Assembly: GCF_016862555.1 (NCBI RefSeq)
Contig: NZ_BONE01000004.1
Span: forward strand, 62,001 to 126,000
Origin: Asanoa siamensis
Lineage (GTDB): Bacteria > Actinomycetota > Actinomycetes > Mycobacteriales > Micromonosporaceae
Length of the DNA: 64,000 nucleotides
Reading direction: 5' to 3'
This document shows, piece after piece, positions 1 through 9,912 of the stretch (its first letter is position 1; each line of letters opens with the position of its first letter). The notes beneath the pieces were generated by a model, which did no database searches, had not been told where the DNA came from, and was given only the letters and a program-made list of their open reading frames with translations. A program made the translations under genes and the position numbers.

Positions 1-747
1 CTTGTCGCGGGCGTCGCTGAGCATCTTGGTCGCCTCGGCGCGCTTCTCCTCGGCCTCGCGGCCGGCCTTGGCGCGCAGCTGGGTGATCTCCCGCTCGGCG
101 GTGGCCCGCAGCGTCGCGACCTCGCGCTCGACCGTCGACTTGAGCTCGGCGACCTCGTGCGCGGTGACGGTGCGCAGCTGCTTGGTCTCGCGGTCGGCGT
201 CGGCGCGCAGCGTGTCGGCCTCGCGCCGGGCCTGCACCCGGACCTCGGCGGCCTCGCGCTCGGCGGCGGTGCGGACGCTGCCGGCCTCGCGCTCGGCGCT
301 GGCCTTCATGGCGGCGGCCTCGGCCCGCGCCTTGTCGGTGATCTCGCGGGCCTCGAGACGGGCCGCGGAGAGGATGCCCTCGGACTCGCGCTTGGCCTCG
401 CCCCGGTGGTCGTTGGCCTGCTCCTCGGCGAGGCGCAGGATCTGCTCGACCCGGGTGCCCAGGCCCGACAGCGTCGGGCGGTTGTTCTCCTCGAGCTGCT
501 TGTTGGTGTCGTTCAGCTTCTGCTCGAGTGCGCCGAGCCGCTGCTCGGCCTGGCGCAGGCGGCGCTGCGCGTCGTTGGTCTTCTGCTCCGCGTCGGCGCG
601 CTCCTTCTCGGCGGCGGCGAGGCGGTTCTGGAGACGCGCGAGGGTGTCGTCGACCTGCCTGCGGTCGTAGCCGCGCAGAGCGACGGTGAACTCTTCCGTC
701 GAGTTAGCGTTCTCGAAGAAGCCAAGGGAGGACTGCTGCTGGGGCAT
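1..747 (-). CDS. Coiled-coil polarity/cytoskeletal protein, Scy/FilP type (C-terminus outside window)
   Basis: The reading frame starts at an ATG (745-747) and is still open at the window edge, so at least 249 residues are encoded and the C-terminus is missing. The N-terminus (MPQQQSSLGFFENAN...) leads into a DivIVA-like segment containing LRGYDRRQVDDTLARLQ. After that the protein is an almost unbroken Glu/Ala/Arg-rich heptad coiled coil (EREAxxLRxxAxRE pattern). This resembles actinobacterial Scy, FilP and DivIVA proteins, which organise polar growth on the cytoplasmic side of the membrane. From memory, the Streptomyces scy/filP pair also lies next to mce, a thiolase gene and meaB, which fits the order here. 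The exact subfamily cannot be set without the C-terminus. Confidence 0.75.
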   Translation of the reverse strand, partial: MPQQQSSLGFFENANSTEEFTVALRGYDRRQVDDTLARLQNRLAAAEKERADAEQKTNDAQRRLRQAEQRLGALEQKLNDTNKQLEENNRPTLSGLGTRVEQILRLAEEQANDHRGEAKRESEGILSAARLEAREITDKARAEAAAMKASAEREAGSVRTAAEREAAEVRVQARREADTLRADADRETKQLRTVTAHEVAELKSTVEREVATLRATAEREITQLRAKAGREAEEKRAEATKMLSDARDK

Positions 748-884
748 TGGGACATCCTGGCAGACCTACCAGGGGGCAGCGCAAGGGCGGTGCGGCCGAT
801 GTCGCCCGACAAAGCATGGTCATCTTACCAGCCTTGGCCGTCGACATAGGAAATTCCGCCGATCGTGGACAAACGGCGAGTCGG

Positions 885-2234
885 CTATTCGCCGCGGAAC
901 AAGTTGATCTTTTCTTCGTGCCGCGCGCGCAGCTCAGGATCACGCACACCCAGGCCTTCGGCCGGTGCGAGACACCGTACGCCGACCTTTCCCTGATGCC
1001 GGTTGCGGTGTACGTCGAGCGTCGCCTGGCCCGTCTGCTCGAGCGGATAGACGCGCGAGAGCGTCGGGTGGATTCGACCCGAAGAGATGAGTCGATTGGC
1101 TTCCCATGCCTCGCGATAGTTGGCGAAGTGGCTGCCGATGATCCGCTTCAGGTTCATCCACAGATAGCGGTTGTCGAACTCGTGCTGGAAACCACTCGTC
1201 GACGCGCAGGTGACGATCGTCCCACCGCGCCGGGCGACGTAGATGCTCGCGCCGAACGTCTCCCGGCCGGGGTGCTCGAAGACGATGTCGGGGTCGCGGC
1301 CACCCGTCAGCGACCGGATCAGCTCGCCGAACCGCCGCCACTCGCCGGCGTCCTGGTTGTGCGCGTCGCGCCAGAACGTGAAGCCCTCGGCCGCGCGGTC
1401 GATCACGAGGTCGGCGCCCATCTGCCGGCACAGCTGCGCCTTCTCGGGCGAGGAGACCACACAGACCGGCGTGGCGCCGCCGTTGAGCGCGAGTTGCGTC
1501 GCGTACCCGCCGAGCCCGCCGGAGGCGCCCCAGATCAGCACGACGTCGCCCTGCTTCATCGCCGCGCCGTGGTGCGAGACGAGCTGCCGGTACGCCGTGG
1601 AGTTGACGAGCCCCGGGCAGGCCGCCTCCTCCCAGGTGAGGTGCCGCGGCTTGGGCATGAGCTGGTTGGCCTTGACCACGGCCAGCTCGGCGAGCCCGCC
1701 GAAGTTGGTCTCGAAGCCCCAGATGCGCTGCTGCGGGTCGAGCATCGTGTCGTCGTGCCCGTCGGCGTCCTCCAGCTCGACCGAGAGGCAGTGCGCGACG
1801 ACCTCGTCGCCGGGCTTCCACTTCGAGACGCCCGCGCCGACGCGCAGCACCACGCCGGCGGCATCCGAACCGATCACCTGGTACGGCAGGTCGTGGCGCG
1901 CGGTCAGCGGCGACAGCTTGCCGTAGCGGCGCAGGAACGCGAACGTCGGCACCGGCTCGAAGATGCTGGTCCAGACGGTGTTGTAGTTGATGGCGCTGGC
2001 CATGACCGCCACCAGCGCCTCACCCGGCGCCAGCTCCGGCGTCGGCACCTCCTGCACGTGCAGTGATTTGCGCGGGTCCTTGTCGGCGGTCGCGAGCCCC
2101 TCGAACATCCCGGTCTCGTCGGCCCGCACCACCACACCGCGGTACGTCGGCGGCACCGGCACCCGCCCCAGCGCCGACAGGTCGGGCGCGGCGGAACCTT
2201 CGCCGGCCATGATCGTTTCGATGATCTCGCGCAC
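885..2234 (-). CDS. ccrA: Crotonyl-CoA carboxylase/reductase
   Basis: NADPH-dependent reductive carboxylation of crotonyl-CoA to ethylmalonyl-CoA, the defining step of the ethylmalonyl-CoA pathway and a source of polyketide extender units. The protein has 449 residues, the family's usual length. It has the medium-chain dehydrogenase fold with a nucleotide loop WGASGGLGGYAT near 235-246. The CO2-binding residues known from the Kitasatospora enzyme are all present with a constant offset of four: Asn85, Phe174, Glu175 and His369 (in GSHFANY). The GTG start gives MREIIETI, which lines up with the N-termini of known Ccr proteins; an internal ATG lies eight codons later. The gene is divergent from the luciferase-like gene at 2329. 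Confidence 0.95.
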   Translation of the reverse strand: MREIIETIMAGEGSAAPDLSALGRVPVPPTYRGVVVRADETGMFEGLATADKDPRKSLHVQEVPTPELAPGEALVAVMASAINYNTVWTSIFEPVPTFAFLRRYGKLSPLTARHDLPYQVIGSDAAGVVLRVGAGVSKWKPGDEVVAHCLSVELEDADGHDDTMLDPQQRIWGFETNFGGLAELAVVKANQLMPKPRHLTWEEAACPGLVNSTAYRQLVSHHGAAMKQGDVVLIWGASGGLGGYATQLALNGGATPVCVVSSPEKAQLCRQMGADLVIDRAAEGFTFWRDAHNQDAGEWRRFGELIRSLTGGRDPDIVFEHPGRETFGASIYVARRGGTIVTCASTSGFQHEFDNRYLWMNLKRIIGSHFANYREAWEANRLISSGRIHPTLSRVYPLEQTGQATLDVHRNRHQGKVGVRCLAPAEGLGVRDPELRARHEEKINLFRGE

Positions 2235-2328
2235 CGGATCCCCCCGCCGCAGCCGATAGCACGGACGTTACAAACCATTGCCCGAACGGGGCATCCGTTT
2301 GCCGAAACGCGGTCAGTAGCATCCGTCA

Positions 2329-3258
2329 ATGCCCTCGAAGCCGTTCCGGTTCACCGCGTCCATGCCAGGGCTCGACCGCACCCCGGCGCGCTGGCGCGAC
2401 CAGATCCGCCGCATCGAGGAACTCGGTTTCAGCTCGGTCGCCGTGTCCGACCACTTCACCGACGGCTGGGCGATGGACCCGATCGTGGCCATGACGGTGG
2501 CCGCCGAGGCGACCAGCACGCTCAAGGTGCTCTCGCTGGTGCTCTGCAACGACTTCCGGCACCCGGTGCTGCTGCACAAGTCGATGGCCAACCTCGACGC
2601 GTTCTCCGGCGGCCGGGTGGAGGTCGGCCTGGGCGCGGGCTGGAAGCGCAGCGAGCACGAGGCGGCCGGGCTCGCCTTCGACCCGCCGGCCGAGCGGGTC
2701 GCCCGGCTCGCCGAGTCGATCGAGGTGATCACCGGGCTGTTCGGGCCGGAGCCGCTGACCTACGCCGGGCGGCACTACCGGATCACGGAGCTGGACGGGC
2801 TGCCGAAGCCCGCCACGCGGCGCCCGCCGATCCTGGTCGGTGGCGGCGGCCGCACGGTGCTGGAACTGGCCGGCCGGGTCGCCGACATCGTGGGCATCAA
2901 CCCGCGGCTGACCGCGGCGGGTGGGCTGGCGGCGGCGATGGCCGACATGACCGCCGAGAAGATCACCCGAAAGGTGGCCTGGGCGCGCGGCGCCGCCGCG
3001 GACCCGGAGCGGCTGGAGTTCCAGATGACGATGCTGTCCGTGCGGGTCACGGTCGGCGGCGAGACGCACGGCTCGACGTCCAGCCAGGCGGCGGAAGCGT
3101 CGCCGGCGGAGCTGGCCGCCTCGCCCGCGGTGCTGCACGGCTCGGTCGACGCGTGCGTCGACAAGCTGGTCGAGGTGCGCGAGCGGTTCGGGATCAGCTA
3201 TTTCCACCTGGGCGGCAACCTGGACGCCGCGGCACCGATCGTGGCGAAGCTGGCTTAA
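2329..3258 (+). CDS. Luciferase-like (LLM) oxidoreductase, probably F420-dependent
   Basis: 309-residue TIM-barrel protein of the bacterial luciferase superfamily, resembling the F420-dependent subgroup TIGR03621. Visible features are the N-terminal RFTASMPG segment, SVAVSDHFTDGWAMDP near 36-51, GRVEVGLGAGWKRSEH near 95-110 and the phosphate-loop region PPILVGGGGRTVLELAGRVADIVG. Such enzymes use F420 or FMN to reduce or oxidise carbonyl, imine or enone substrates; the substrate here is unknown. The stop codon interlocks with that of the convergent epimerase gene through a shared TTAA. It sits among CoA-ester genes, but nothing in the sequence ties it to that pathway. Confidence 0.8.
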   Translation: MPSKPFRFTASMPGLDRTPARWRDQIRRIEELGFSSVAVSDHFTDGWAMDPIVAMTVAAEATSTLKVLSLVLCNDFRHPVLLHKSMANLDAFSGGRVEVGLGAGWKRSEHEAAGLAFDPPAERVARLAESIEVITGLFGPEPLTYAGRHYRITELDGLPKPATRRPPILVGGGGRTVLELAGRVADIVGINPRLTAAGGLAAAMADMTAEKITRKVAWARGAAADPERLEFQMTMLSVRVTVGGETHGSTSSQAAEASPAELAASPAVLHGSVDACVDKLVEVRERFGISYFHLGGNLDAAAPIVAKLA

Positions 3259-3725
3259 GCCGCGGGCTCCACCAGCTCGACGAGCACGCCGCCGGCGTCC
3301 TTCGGGTGGACGAAGTTGATCCGGGAGCCGGCGGTGCCGCGGCGCGGCGCGTCGTAGAGCAGGCGCATGCCGCGGGCGCGCAGGGCCGCCGCGGCGGCCT
3401 CGACGTCACGCACCGTGTAGGCGACCTGCTGCACCCCGGGGCCGGACCGGTCGAGAAACTTGGCGATGGCCGAGTCGGGCGACAGCGGGGCGAGCAGTTG
3501 CACGCAGCCGCCGGCGGGCGTCGGGCCGACCGACATCATCGCCTCGCGTACACCCTGCTCGGTGTTTTCCTCTATGTGGACGCAGGTCATGCCGAACACG
3601 CGGGAGTAGAACTCGATCGCCGTGTCGAGGTCGGGCACCGCCACGCCGACGTGGTCGATGCGGAGCAGACCCACATCCCCTGTGATTGAGTCGTCAGGGT
3701 GCATCCCGGCGGCATTCTGGCCCAT
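3255..3725 (-). CDS. mce: Methylmalonyl-CoA epimerase
   Basis: Interconverts (2R)- and (2S)-methylmalonyl-CoA, linking propionyl-CoA carboxylation or mutase chemistry to the opposite stereoisomer. The 156-residue glyoxalase/VOC protein has paired beta-alpha-beta-beta-beta modules. Expected metal ligands are visible: His in RIDHVGVAVPDL, His in TCVHIEENTEQGVREAM, and the C-terminal FVHPKDAGGVLVELVE with His and Glu. The N-terminus carries about 18 extra residues before LLRIDHVG, so a start at the second Met (codon 8) is possible. The gene is divergent from the thiolase-meaB pair (3794), as is common for this locus in actinobacteria. Confidence 0.92.
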   Translation of the reverse strand: MGQNAAGMHPDDSITGDVGLLRIDHVGVAVPDLDTAIEFYSRVFGMTCVHIEENTEQGVREAMMSVGPTPAGGCVQLLAPLSPDSAIAKFLDRSGPGVQQVAYTVRDVEAAAAALRARGMRLLYDAPRRGTAGSRINFVHPKDAGGVLVELVEPAA

Positions 3726-3793
3726 GGCGATATTCTGGCCTAACGATCGCTAAGGTGCTCGCACGAACACCGGAGTTCTGAGAGGTAGCTGAC

Positions 3794-4978
3794 ATGACGA
3801 GCGTAATCGTTGGCGGCGCCCGCACGCCGATGGGCCGGCTGCTGGGCAACCTCAAGGACTTCACGGCGACAAAGCTCGGCGGGTTCGCGATCAAGGCCGC
3901 GCTGGAGCGCGCCGGCGTGACGCCCGACCGGGTCGACTACGTGATCATGGGCCAGGTCCTCCAGGCCGGCTGCGGGCAGATCCCGGCCCGCCAGGCGGCC
4001 ATCGACGCGGGCATCCCGATGTCGGTGCCGGCGCTGACCATCAACAAGGTCTGCCTCTCCGGCCTCGACGCGATCGCGCTGGCCGACCAGCTCATCCGGG
4101 CCGGCGAGGCCGAGATCGTGGTGGCCGGCGGCATGGAGTCGATGACCAACGCCCCGCACCTCATGCTCGGGCAGCGCGGCGGCTACAAGTACGGCGACGT
4201 GACCGTCAAGGACCACATGGCCCTCGACGGGCTGACCGACGCGTACGACCAGATCAGCATGGGTGAGTCGACCGACCGGCTCGGCGCGAAGCTCGGCATC
4301 ACCCGCGCCGAGCAGGACGAGTTCTCCGCCCGCAGCCACCAGCGGGCCGCCGCCGCGCAGAAGAACGGCTACCTCGCCGAGGAGATCGTCGCGATCGAGG
4401 TGCCGCAGCGCCGCGGCGAGCCGATCGTGATCAGCGAGGACGAGGGCATCCGCCCCGACTCGACGGCCGAGTCGCTCGGCAAGCTCCGGCCGGCGTTCAT
4501 GTCCGACGGCACCATCACCGCCGCGAGCTCCTCGCCCATCTCCGACGGCGCGGCCGCGGTGGTCGTGATGAGCCGGGCCAAGGCCGACGAGCTGGGGCTC
4601 GCCTGGCTGGCCGAGATCGGCGCGCACGGCATGGTGGCCGGCCCCGACAACTCGCTGCACTCCCAGCCGTCCAACGCGATCATGAAGGCGCTGGCCAAGC
4701 AGGGCCTCTCCGTCGAGGACCTCGACGTGATCGAGATCAACGAGGCGTTCGCCCAGGTCGGCATCCAGTCGATGCGTGACCTCGGCATCACGCCCGAGAT
4801 CGTCAACGTCAACGGCGGCGCGATCGCGCTGGGCCACCCGATCGGCATGAGCGGCGCCCGGCTGGCGCTGACCCTCGCGCTCGAGCTCAAGCGGCGCGGC
4901 GGCGGCACCGGCGCGGCGGCGCTCTGCGGCGGCGGCGGCCAGGGCGATGCCCTGATCATCACCGTTCCGAAGGCATGA
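3794..4978 (+). CDS. Acetyl-CoA C-acetyltransferase (thiolase)
   Basis: 394-residue biosynthetic-type thiolase that condenses two acetyl-CoA to acetoacetyl-CoA or runs the reverse. Catalytic residues are visible: nucleophile Cys87 in [11 protein letters not shown], the NEAFA motif, His348 in [10 protein letters not shown] and Cys378 in [11 protein letters not shown]. The start ATG follows a GAGAGGTAGCTGAC leader with AGAGG as ribosome binding site. Its stop overlaps the meaB start (ATGA), so the two are translationally coupled. Acetoacetyl-CoA is the precursor of crotonyl-CoA, the substrate of the nearby Ccr, which supports a role at the entry of the ethylmalonyl-CoA route or in branched-chain and short-chain acyl-CoA degradation. 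Confidence 0.93.
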   Translation: MTSVIVGGARTPMGRLLGNLKDFTATKLGGFAIKAALERAGVTPDRVDYVIMGQVLQAGCGQIPARQAAIDAGIPMSVPALTINKVCLSGLDAIALADQLIRAGEAEIVVAGGMESMTNAPHLMLGQRGGYKYGDVTVKDHMALDGLTDAYDQISMGESTDRLGAKLGITRAEQDEFSARSHQRAAAAQKNGYLAEEIVAIEVPQRRGEPIVISEDEGIRPDSTAESLGKLRPAFMSDGTITAASSSPISDGAAAVVVMSRAKADELGLAWLAEIGAHGMVAGPDNSLHSQPSNAIMKALAKQGLSVEDLDVIEINEAFAQVGIQSMRDLGITPEIVNVNGGAIALGHPIGMSGARLALTLALELKRRGGGTGAAALCGGGGQGDALIITVPKA

Positions 4979-5946
4979 GCTTTCGGCGTAGTCGCGACGT
5001 TCCGCAGCTGGTCGAGCGGGCGCGGGAGGGGGACCCCCGCGCCGTCGCCCGGCTGATCACGCTGGTCGAGAACGGTGACGAGCTGCTGCCCGAGATCGCG
5101 GCCGCGCTCGCGCCGCACACGGGCAACGCCCAGGTGATCGGCCTGACCGGGTCGCCCGGCGTCGGCAAGTCGACCACCACCAACGAGCTGGTCCGCGAGC
5201 TGCGCAAGCAGGGGCACCGGGTCGGCGTGCTGGCGGTCGACCCGTCGAGCCCGTTCACCGGCGGCGCGATCCTCGGCGACCGGGTCCGGATGCAGGACCA
5301 CGCGACCGACCCCGGCGTCTACATCCGGTCGATGTCGTCCCGCGGCCACCTGGGCGGCCTCGCCGCCGCCACACCCCAGGCCGTACGCGTGCTCGAGGGT
5401 GCGGGTTGTGACGTGGTCCTGGTCGAGACCGTCGGCGTCGGCCAGGCCGAGGTCGAGGTGGCCTCGCTGGCCGACACCACGCTCGTGCTGCTCGCGCCCG
5501 GCATGGGCGACGCGATCCAAGCGGTCAAGGCGGGCATCCTGGAGATCGCGGACGTCTTCGTGGTCAACAAGGCCGACCGGGACGGCGCCGACAACACCTA
5601 CCGCGACATCCAGGGCATGATCGCGCTCGGCGAGCGCGGCCCGGGGGAGTGGCGGCCGCAGGTCGTGCGCGCCGTGGCGAGCCGGGCCGAGGGCATCGAC
5701 GACATCGCCGGCGCGATCGACAAGCACCGCGGCTGGCTGGTCGAGCACGGCGAGCTGCGCCGCCGCCGCGAGCAGCGGGCCGCCGCCGAGGTCGAGGCCA
5801 TCACGCTGGGCACGCTGCGCGCCCGGATGGCCTCGTTCCGCGACGGTACGACGCTGCGCGAGCTGGCCACGGCCGTGGCGGCGGGTGAGCTGTCGCCGTA
5901 CGCCGCCGCCGACCGGCTGCTCGCCAGTCTGGAAACCACGAACTGA
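4975..5946 (+). CDS. meaB: MeaB-type G-protein chaperone of acyl-CoA mutase
   Basis: 323-residue SIMIBI-class GTPase that gates adenosylcobalamin loading into, and protects, B12-dependent acyl-CoA mutases. The Walker A motif [18 protein letters not shown] is near residues 57-74. [20 protein letters not shown] follows, then [10 protein letters not shown](A)EVEV (switch/Walker B) and FVVNKAD for guanine recognition. The C-terminal dimerisation arm is present. The start overlaps the thiolase stop by ATGA. A cognate mutase of the isobutyryl-CoA type (11172-12845) lies 5 kb downstream on the same strand, separated by the ABC/FtsX genes. Confidence 0.95.
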   Translation: MSFRRSRDVPQLVERAREGDPRAVARLITLVENGDELLPEIAAALAPHTGNAQVIGLTGSPGVGKSTTTNELVRELRKQGHRVGVLAVDPSSPFTGGAILGDRVRMQDHATDPGVYIRSMSSRGHLGGLAAATPQAVRVLEGAGCDVVLVETVGVGQAEVEVASLADTTLVLLAPGMGDAIQAVKAGILEIADVFVVNKADRDGADNTYRDIQGMIALGERGPGEWRPQVVRAVASRAEGIDDIAGAIDKHRGWLVEHGELRRRREQRAAAEVEAITLGTLRARMASFRDGTTLRELATAVAAGELSPYAAADRLLASLETTN

Positions 5947-5995
5947 CGCAACCTTCGGGGCGACGCAACGCGTTAGGTTCCCCGGAGGTGAGCCA

Positions 5996-8900
5996 GTGTC
6001 GGGTCTGGTCGTGACACTGCGCGGCATCCGATCACGGGGTGGCCGGTCGACGCTCGTCGTCCTGCTGTCAACGGTCGCGATCGCGGCCGCCGTGCTCGTG
6101 CCGCTGTATTCGCGCGCCGCGGCGCAGTCGGTGCTGACGGACACGGTGGCGGATCCGCCGCCGATCGTGGCGGGGCTGACGGCGCGCGGCACCGCGCTCG
6201 AGGGCATGACCGCGCAGGTCGGCGACCGGCTGCGGGCCGCGCCGACCGTGGCCGCGGTGCTCGGGCCGGCCCAGGAGACCATCGCCGTGAGCGTCGACCC
6301 GGCCAGCGAGCTGAAGAGCCGCGGCCGGCTGGTCTACCGCCCGGGTTCCTGCGAGCACCTCACGATCCTCGAGGGGCGGTGCCCGGGCGACCGCGAGCTG
6401 ATGGTCAGTGACCGCACCGTCGAGCGCGTCAAGATCCGGATGGGCGACGTGCTGACGTTGCCGGCCACCGGCGGGACCACGCGGACGTCGTTCGGAGAGC
6501 CGCCGCCGAAGGACGTCGCGTACCCGGTGGTGGGCGTCTACCGGATCGGCGACCCCACGGACCCGTACTGGGAGACCACCGGCTTCTTCGGTGGCTCGCC
6601 GCTCAACGAACTGGACTCCGACGGCACCAAGATCGTCGACGAGTTGTTCACCGGCAGCGAAAGCACCGTGCGGAGCATCGCGCTCGGTCGCCCGGTCGCC
6701 TCGCTGGAGTACCCGCTCGACGCGGAGCGGGTCCGGCTGGCCGACGTGCCGGCGCTGACCGGCGAGCTCGAGTCGCTGAGCGCGAGCAACTCGATGGAGG
6801 GGGTGGCCCTCACCATCGGACTGCTGGACAGCCTGCGGCTCGCCGACCGGCAGCGGTCGGCCATCACGGCCGCGGTGCCCACGGTCGCCCTCCCGCTGGT
6901 CCTCCTCTGCTGGTTCGTGCTCTTCCTGGTGGTCGCCGCGGTCACCGACGACCGGCGGGCGGAGATCGCGGTGGGCAAGCTGCGCGGGCTGAGCGTCGGC
7001 GGGATCACCCGGTTCGCGGTCGGCGAGCCGCTGCTGCTCATCGCCCTGGCCGCGCCGCTCGGTGTGGCGCTGGGCATCGGGTTGACCGCGCTCGCGAGCC
7101 GCGCCTTCCTGGCACCCGCGGTCGACGTCCAGATCGGCTGGCCGGTGCTCGTGGTCGCGCTCGGCGCGCTGCTCGGCGCGGTGGCCGCCGCCGTGCTCGG
7201 CGCCCGGGAGACCGTGCGGGCCAGCATCGGCGCGCTGCTGCGCCGGGTGCCGCACCGGGCCGGGCGGCGGGCGCTGGTCGCGGAGGCGGTCGTCGCCGCG
7301 CTCGCCCTGGCCGCCCTCTACCAGCTCCTGTTCGGCGCCGACGGGCAGAGCGCCACGCTCGGCTACGCGGCACCGGCCCTGATCGCGCTGCTCGCCGGCC
7401 TGCTCACCGCCCGGCTGCTCGGCCTGGTGGCCCGGCGCCGGCTGCCACGGGCGATCCGGGCGGGCCGGTTGCCCGGGATGCTGGCCGCCGCCCAGGTCGG
7501 GCGCCGGCCCGAGAGCGGGCGCCTGGTCGCGGTGCTCACCGTCGCGCTGGCCCTGCTGACGTTCGCGGCGACCATCTGGGACGTCTCGTCGGCCAACCGG
7601 CTGCGCACCGCCAACGCCGACATCGGCGCCGACCGCGTCTACATCGTCAACGCGAACGAGCCCGGTGCCGTGCGGGCCGCGGTCCACGAGATCGACCCGA
7701 CCGGTACGACGGCGATGGCGGTCGTCCGGGTCAAGCAGAGTTACGGCGGCGACTATGTCGACCTGATCGGCGTCGAGGCCGACCGGCTGGCGGCGGTCAG
7801 CCATTTCCCCGACAAGTCGCCCGAGCAGGTGGCCGCCGTGGCCGCGCGCATCGCCGACGCGGGCGCACCACCGGTGCCGCTCGAGTCGGGCCGGCTCGAG
7901 GTGCGGGCGACCGTGCGCGCGCTGCAGCAGCAGCGGCCGATGCGGCTCGGCCTGGTCTTCGGCGAGCCGGGCAAGGCGCCCCAGTCCGTCGACCTGGGCG
8001 TGCTGCGGACCGGCCCGGCCACGTACGCGGGCGACCTGACCTGCGGCGCCGGCTGCCGCCTGCTCGGCCTGCAGGTGCGCCGCTATCCCGGTGACAACGA
8101 GCCGGGCTCGACCACGGTCACCGTCGAGAGCCTGGCGCTCGACGGCACCCCGATCGACGGCTCGTTCAGCCAGCCCGGCACGTGGCGGCCGACCGATCCG
8201 CTGCCCGAGGGCCAGACGCTCGCCGTCACGGCCGAGGACGCCGGGCTCACGCTCGACGTGACCAGCGAGACCAGCGCCGACGTCGTCGCCCAGTACGGCG
8301 ACATGAGCAAGGAGGCGCCGGTCGTGCTGGCCGGGCCCGCACCGGCCGAGGACACCGGCGCGACGAGCTTCTCGTTCCCGGTGCTCGGTCGGGCACCCGA
8401 CCCGGTGCACGTGGTCGAGCGGGTGCCGCTGGTCCCGCGGGGCGGTGACTACGCGCTGCTGTTCGACGGTCCCGCGCTGGGGGAGCGGGCCGAGCGGTCC
8501 GCCGGGCTCAACGTGGACCAGTTCACCTACGAGGTCTGGGCGACCGACGCGGCACCGGCCGACCTGGGTGCCCGGCTGGCCGCGGAGGGCATGCCGGTGG
8601 TGCGCACCGAGCTGTGGGCCGACCGGACGACCCAGCTCGGCCGGGCCGCGCCGGCGCTGGCCCTGCGGCTCTATCTTTTCGCCGGCCTGGTCGCGCTGCT
8701 GCTCGCCCTCGGCGCGCTCGTGCTCGACGCGGGGGTGACCGCGCCGTGGCGGCGTGAGCAGGCCCGCGGGCTGCGGCTGACCGGCGTGCCGGTGCGGGTG
8801 CTGCGCGGCATGGCCAACCGGGAGAACCTGATGGTGCTCGGCTATCCGGTCGTCGCGGGCATCGTCGCCGGCGTGGGCGGGGCGGCGCTGGTGCTGCCGG

Positions 8901-9043
8901 CGATCGCGCTCGTCTCGATCGACGGCGGTGACCAGGCCTACCGGCTGGGTGGCTGGTGGCTGCCCGGATCCCTGTTGTTCCTGCTGGTCGCGCTCGCGGT
9001 CGCGGGTGTGGTGCTGCGCCGGGTGCGGGGAGGTGCGCGATGA
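5996..9043 (+). CDS. FtsX/MacB-type ABC permease (giant, first of three)
   Basis: About 1015 residues. The GTG at 5996 is preferred because GGAGG sits seven bases upstream; an upstream in-frame ATG lies inside meaB. Layout: a basic N-terminus and one membrane helix (LVVLLSTVAIAAAVLVPLYS); a first extracellular domain with a CEHxxxxxGxC motif; a multi-helix FtsX block from about residue 290 (PLVLLCWFVLFLVVAA); a second large extracellular domain with the Cys motif CGAGCRLLG; and a closing helix group. FtsX/MacB permeases couple cytoplasmic ATPases to periplasmic or extracellular work such as lipoprotein or peptide export, or activation of wall hydrolases. The gene overlaps the next ATPase gene by ATGA. 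Substrate unknown. Confidence 0.85.
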   Translation: MSGLVVTLRGIRSRGGRSTLVVLLSTVAIAAAVLVPLYSRAAAQSVLTDTVADPPPIVAGLTARGTALEGMTAQVGDRLRAAPTVAAVLGPAQETIAVSVDPASELKSRGRLVYRPGSCEHLTILEGRCPGDRELMVSDRTVERVKIRMGDVLTLPATGGTTRTSFGEPPPKDVAYPVVGVYRIGDPTDPYWETTGFFGGSPLNELDSDGTKIVDELFTGSESTVRSIALGRPVASLEYPLDAERVRLADVPALTGELESLSASNSMEGVALTIGLLDSLRLADRQRSAITAAVPTVALPLVLLCWFVLFLVVAAVTDDRRAEIAVGKLRGLSVGGITRFAVGEPLLLIALAAPLGVALGIGLTALASRAFLAPAVDVQIGWPVLVVALGALLGAVAAAVLGARETVRASIGALLRRVPHRAGRRALVAEAVVAALALAALYQLLFGADGQSATLGYAAPALIALLAGLLTARLLGLVARRRLPRAIRAGRLPGMLAAAQVGRRPESGRLVAVLTVALALLTFAATIWDVSSANRLRTANADIGADRVYIVNANEPGAVRAAVHEIDPTGTTAMAVVRVKQSYGGDYVDLIGVEADRLAAVSHFPDKSPEQVAAVAARIADAGAPPVPLESGRLEVRATVRALQQQRPMRLGLVFGEPGKAPQSVDLGVLRTGPATYAGDLTCGAGCRLLGLQVRRYPGDNEPGSTTVTVESLALDGTPIDGSFSQPGTWRPTDPLPEGQTLAVTAEDAGLTLDVTSETSADVVAQYGDMSKEAPVVLAGPAPAEDTGATSFSFPVLGRAPDPVHVVERVPLVPRGGDYALLFDGPALGERAERSAGLNVDQFTYEVWATDAAPADLGARLAAEGMPVVRTELWADRTTQLGRAAPALALRLYLFAGLVALLLALGALVLDAGVTAPWRREQARGLRLTGVPVRVLRGMANRENLMVLGYPVVAGIVAGVGGAALVLPAIALVSIDGGDQAYRLGGWWLPGSLLFLLVALAVAGVVLRRVRGGAR

Positions 9044-9912
9044 GCGTCGCGAGGCTCGAGGCGGGAACCGGTCTGGTGCCGCTCGGCGTCACCTGCCGGG
9101 GCGTGGTCCTCATCTACCGGCTGGAGGGCTACGACGTGGTCGCGCTGGCCGGCGTCGACCTCGACATCGCCCCCGGCGAGTCGGTGGCCCTGGTCGGCCC
9201 GTCCGGCGCCGGCAAGTCGACGCTGCTGTCGCTGATGTCCGGCGTGCTGCGGCCCTCGGCCGGGCGGCTGCACGTCGGCGAGCTGGACATGGTCCGGGCC
9301 GACGCCGCCGAGGTGCAGCGGCTGCGGGCGGTCGACGTCGGCGTCGCCCTGCAGGGCAGCGCGCGCAACCTGCTGCCGTACCTGACCTGCGAGCAGAACG
9401 TGCGGTTCGCCCAGCGCGCGGCCCGCAGCCTGGGCCGGCGCCCGCCCGACCCGGCCGCGATCCTCGACGACGTCGGCCTGCTCGGCCGGCGGCGCGCGGT
9501 GCCGGGCGAGCTGGCGCCGGGCGAGCGGCAGCGGCTCGCGTTCGCGGTCGCCGGCGCCACCCGGCCGGGCCTGCTGTTGCTCGACGAGCCGACCAACCAG
9601 CTCGACGAGCACTCCCGCGACGAGGTGCTGGACGTGCTGCACCGGCTGAACGCGGCCGGCACCACGGTCGTCGTGGTCACCCACGACATGGAGGTCGGCG
9701 CGGCCCTCGGCCGCACGGTGACGATCCGGGACGGCCGGGTGGGCGCCGAGGGCCGGCGCGGAGAGGACTACTCCGTGGTGGGTCGCGACGGTAGCGTGCA
9801 CCTTCCGGCGGAACTGCTCGAGCGGCTGCCGCCGGGCACGCTCGTCACGATCACGTCCGATGCCGACGGCACGATCCGGCTCGTACCGGCGCTTGAAGGG
9901 GGAACCGCATGA
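9040..9912 (+). CDS. ABC ATPase with degenerate signature and C-terminal AbrB-like extension
   Basis: 290 residues. The start ATG overlaps the permease stop, with GGGGAGG upstream. Walker A is GPSGAGKSTLL, the Q-loop region is VGVALQGSARNLLPYLT, Walker B is LLLLDEPTNQLDE and the H-loop is VVVVTHDMEVG. The signature motif, normally LSGGQ, reads LAPGERQR, which suggests that this subunit contributes a weakened or non-canonical composite site. After the ATPase core (ends near DGRVGAEGRRGEDYSVVG) come about 45 residues reading DGSVHLPAELLERLPPGTLV then a short strand, resembling an AbrB/SpoVT swapped-hairpin fold; that resemblance is my inference. It is a close paralogue of the ATPase at 12912 and is coupled by ATGA overlaps to genes on both sides. 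Confidence 0.88.
   Translation: MSVARLEAGTGLVPLGVTCRGVVLIYRLEGYDVVALAGVDLDIAPGESVALVGPSGAGKSTLLSLMSGVLRPSAGRLHVGELDMVRADAAEVQRLRAVDVGVALQGSARNLLPYLTCEQNVRFAQRAARSLGRRPPDPAAILDDVGLLGRRRAVPGELAPGERQRLAFAVAGATRPGLLLLDEPTNQLDEHSRDEVLDVLHRLNAAGTTVVVVTHDMEVGAALGRTVTIRDGRVGAEGRRGEDYSVVGRDGSVHLPAELLERLPPGTLVTITSDADGTIRLVPALEGGTA

Noticed and set aside
2-670. Plus-strand serine-rich frame over the window's first gene
   Set aside because: It is the antisense of the coiled-coil gene; the minus strand has a proper start and a DivIVA-like N-terminus.
5885-5995. In-frame ATG 111 bases upstream of the first permease start
   Set aside because: It lies inside meaB and lacks a ribosome binding site; the GTG at 5996 has GGAGG seven bases upstream and begins a normal basic N-terminus before the first helix.
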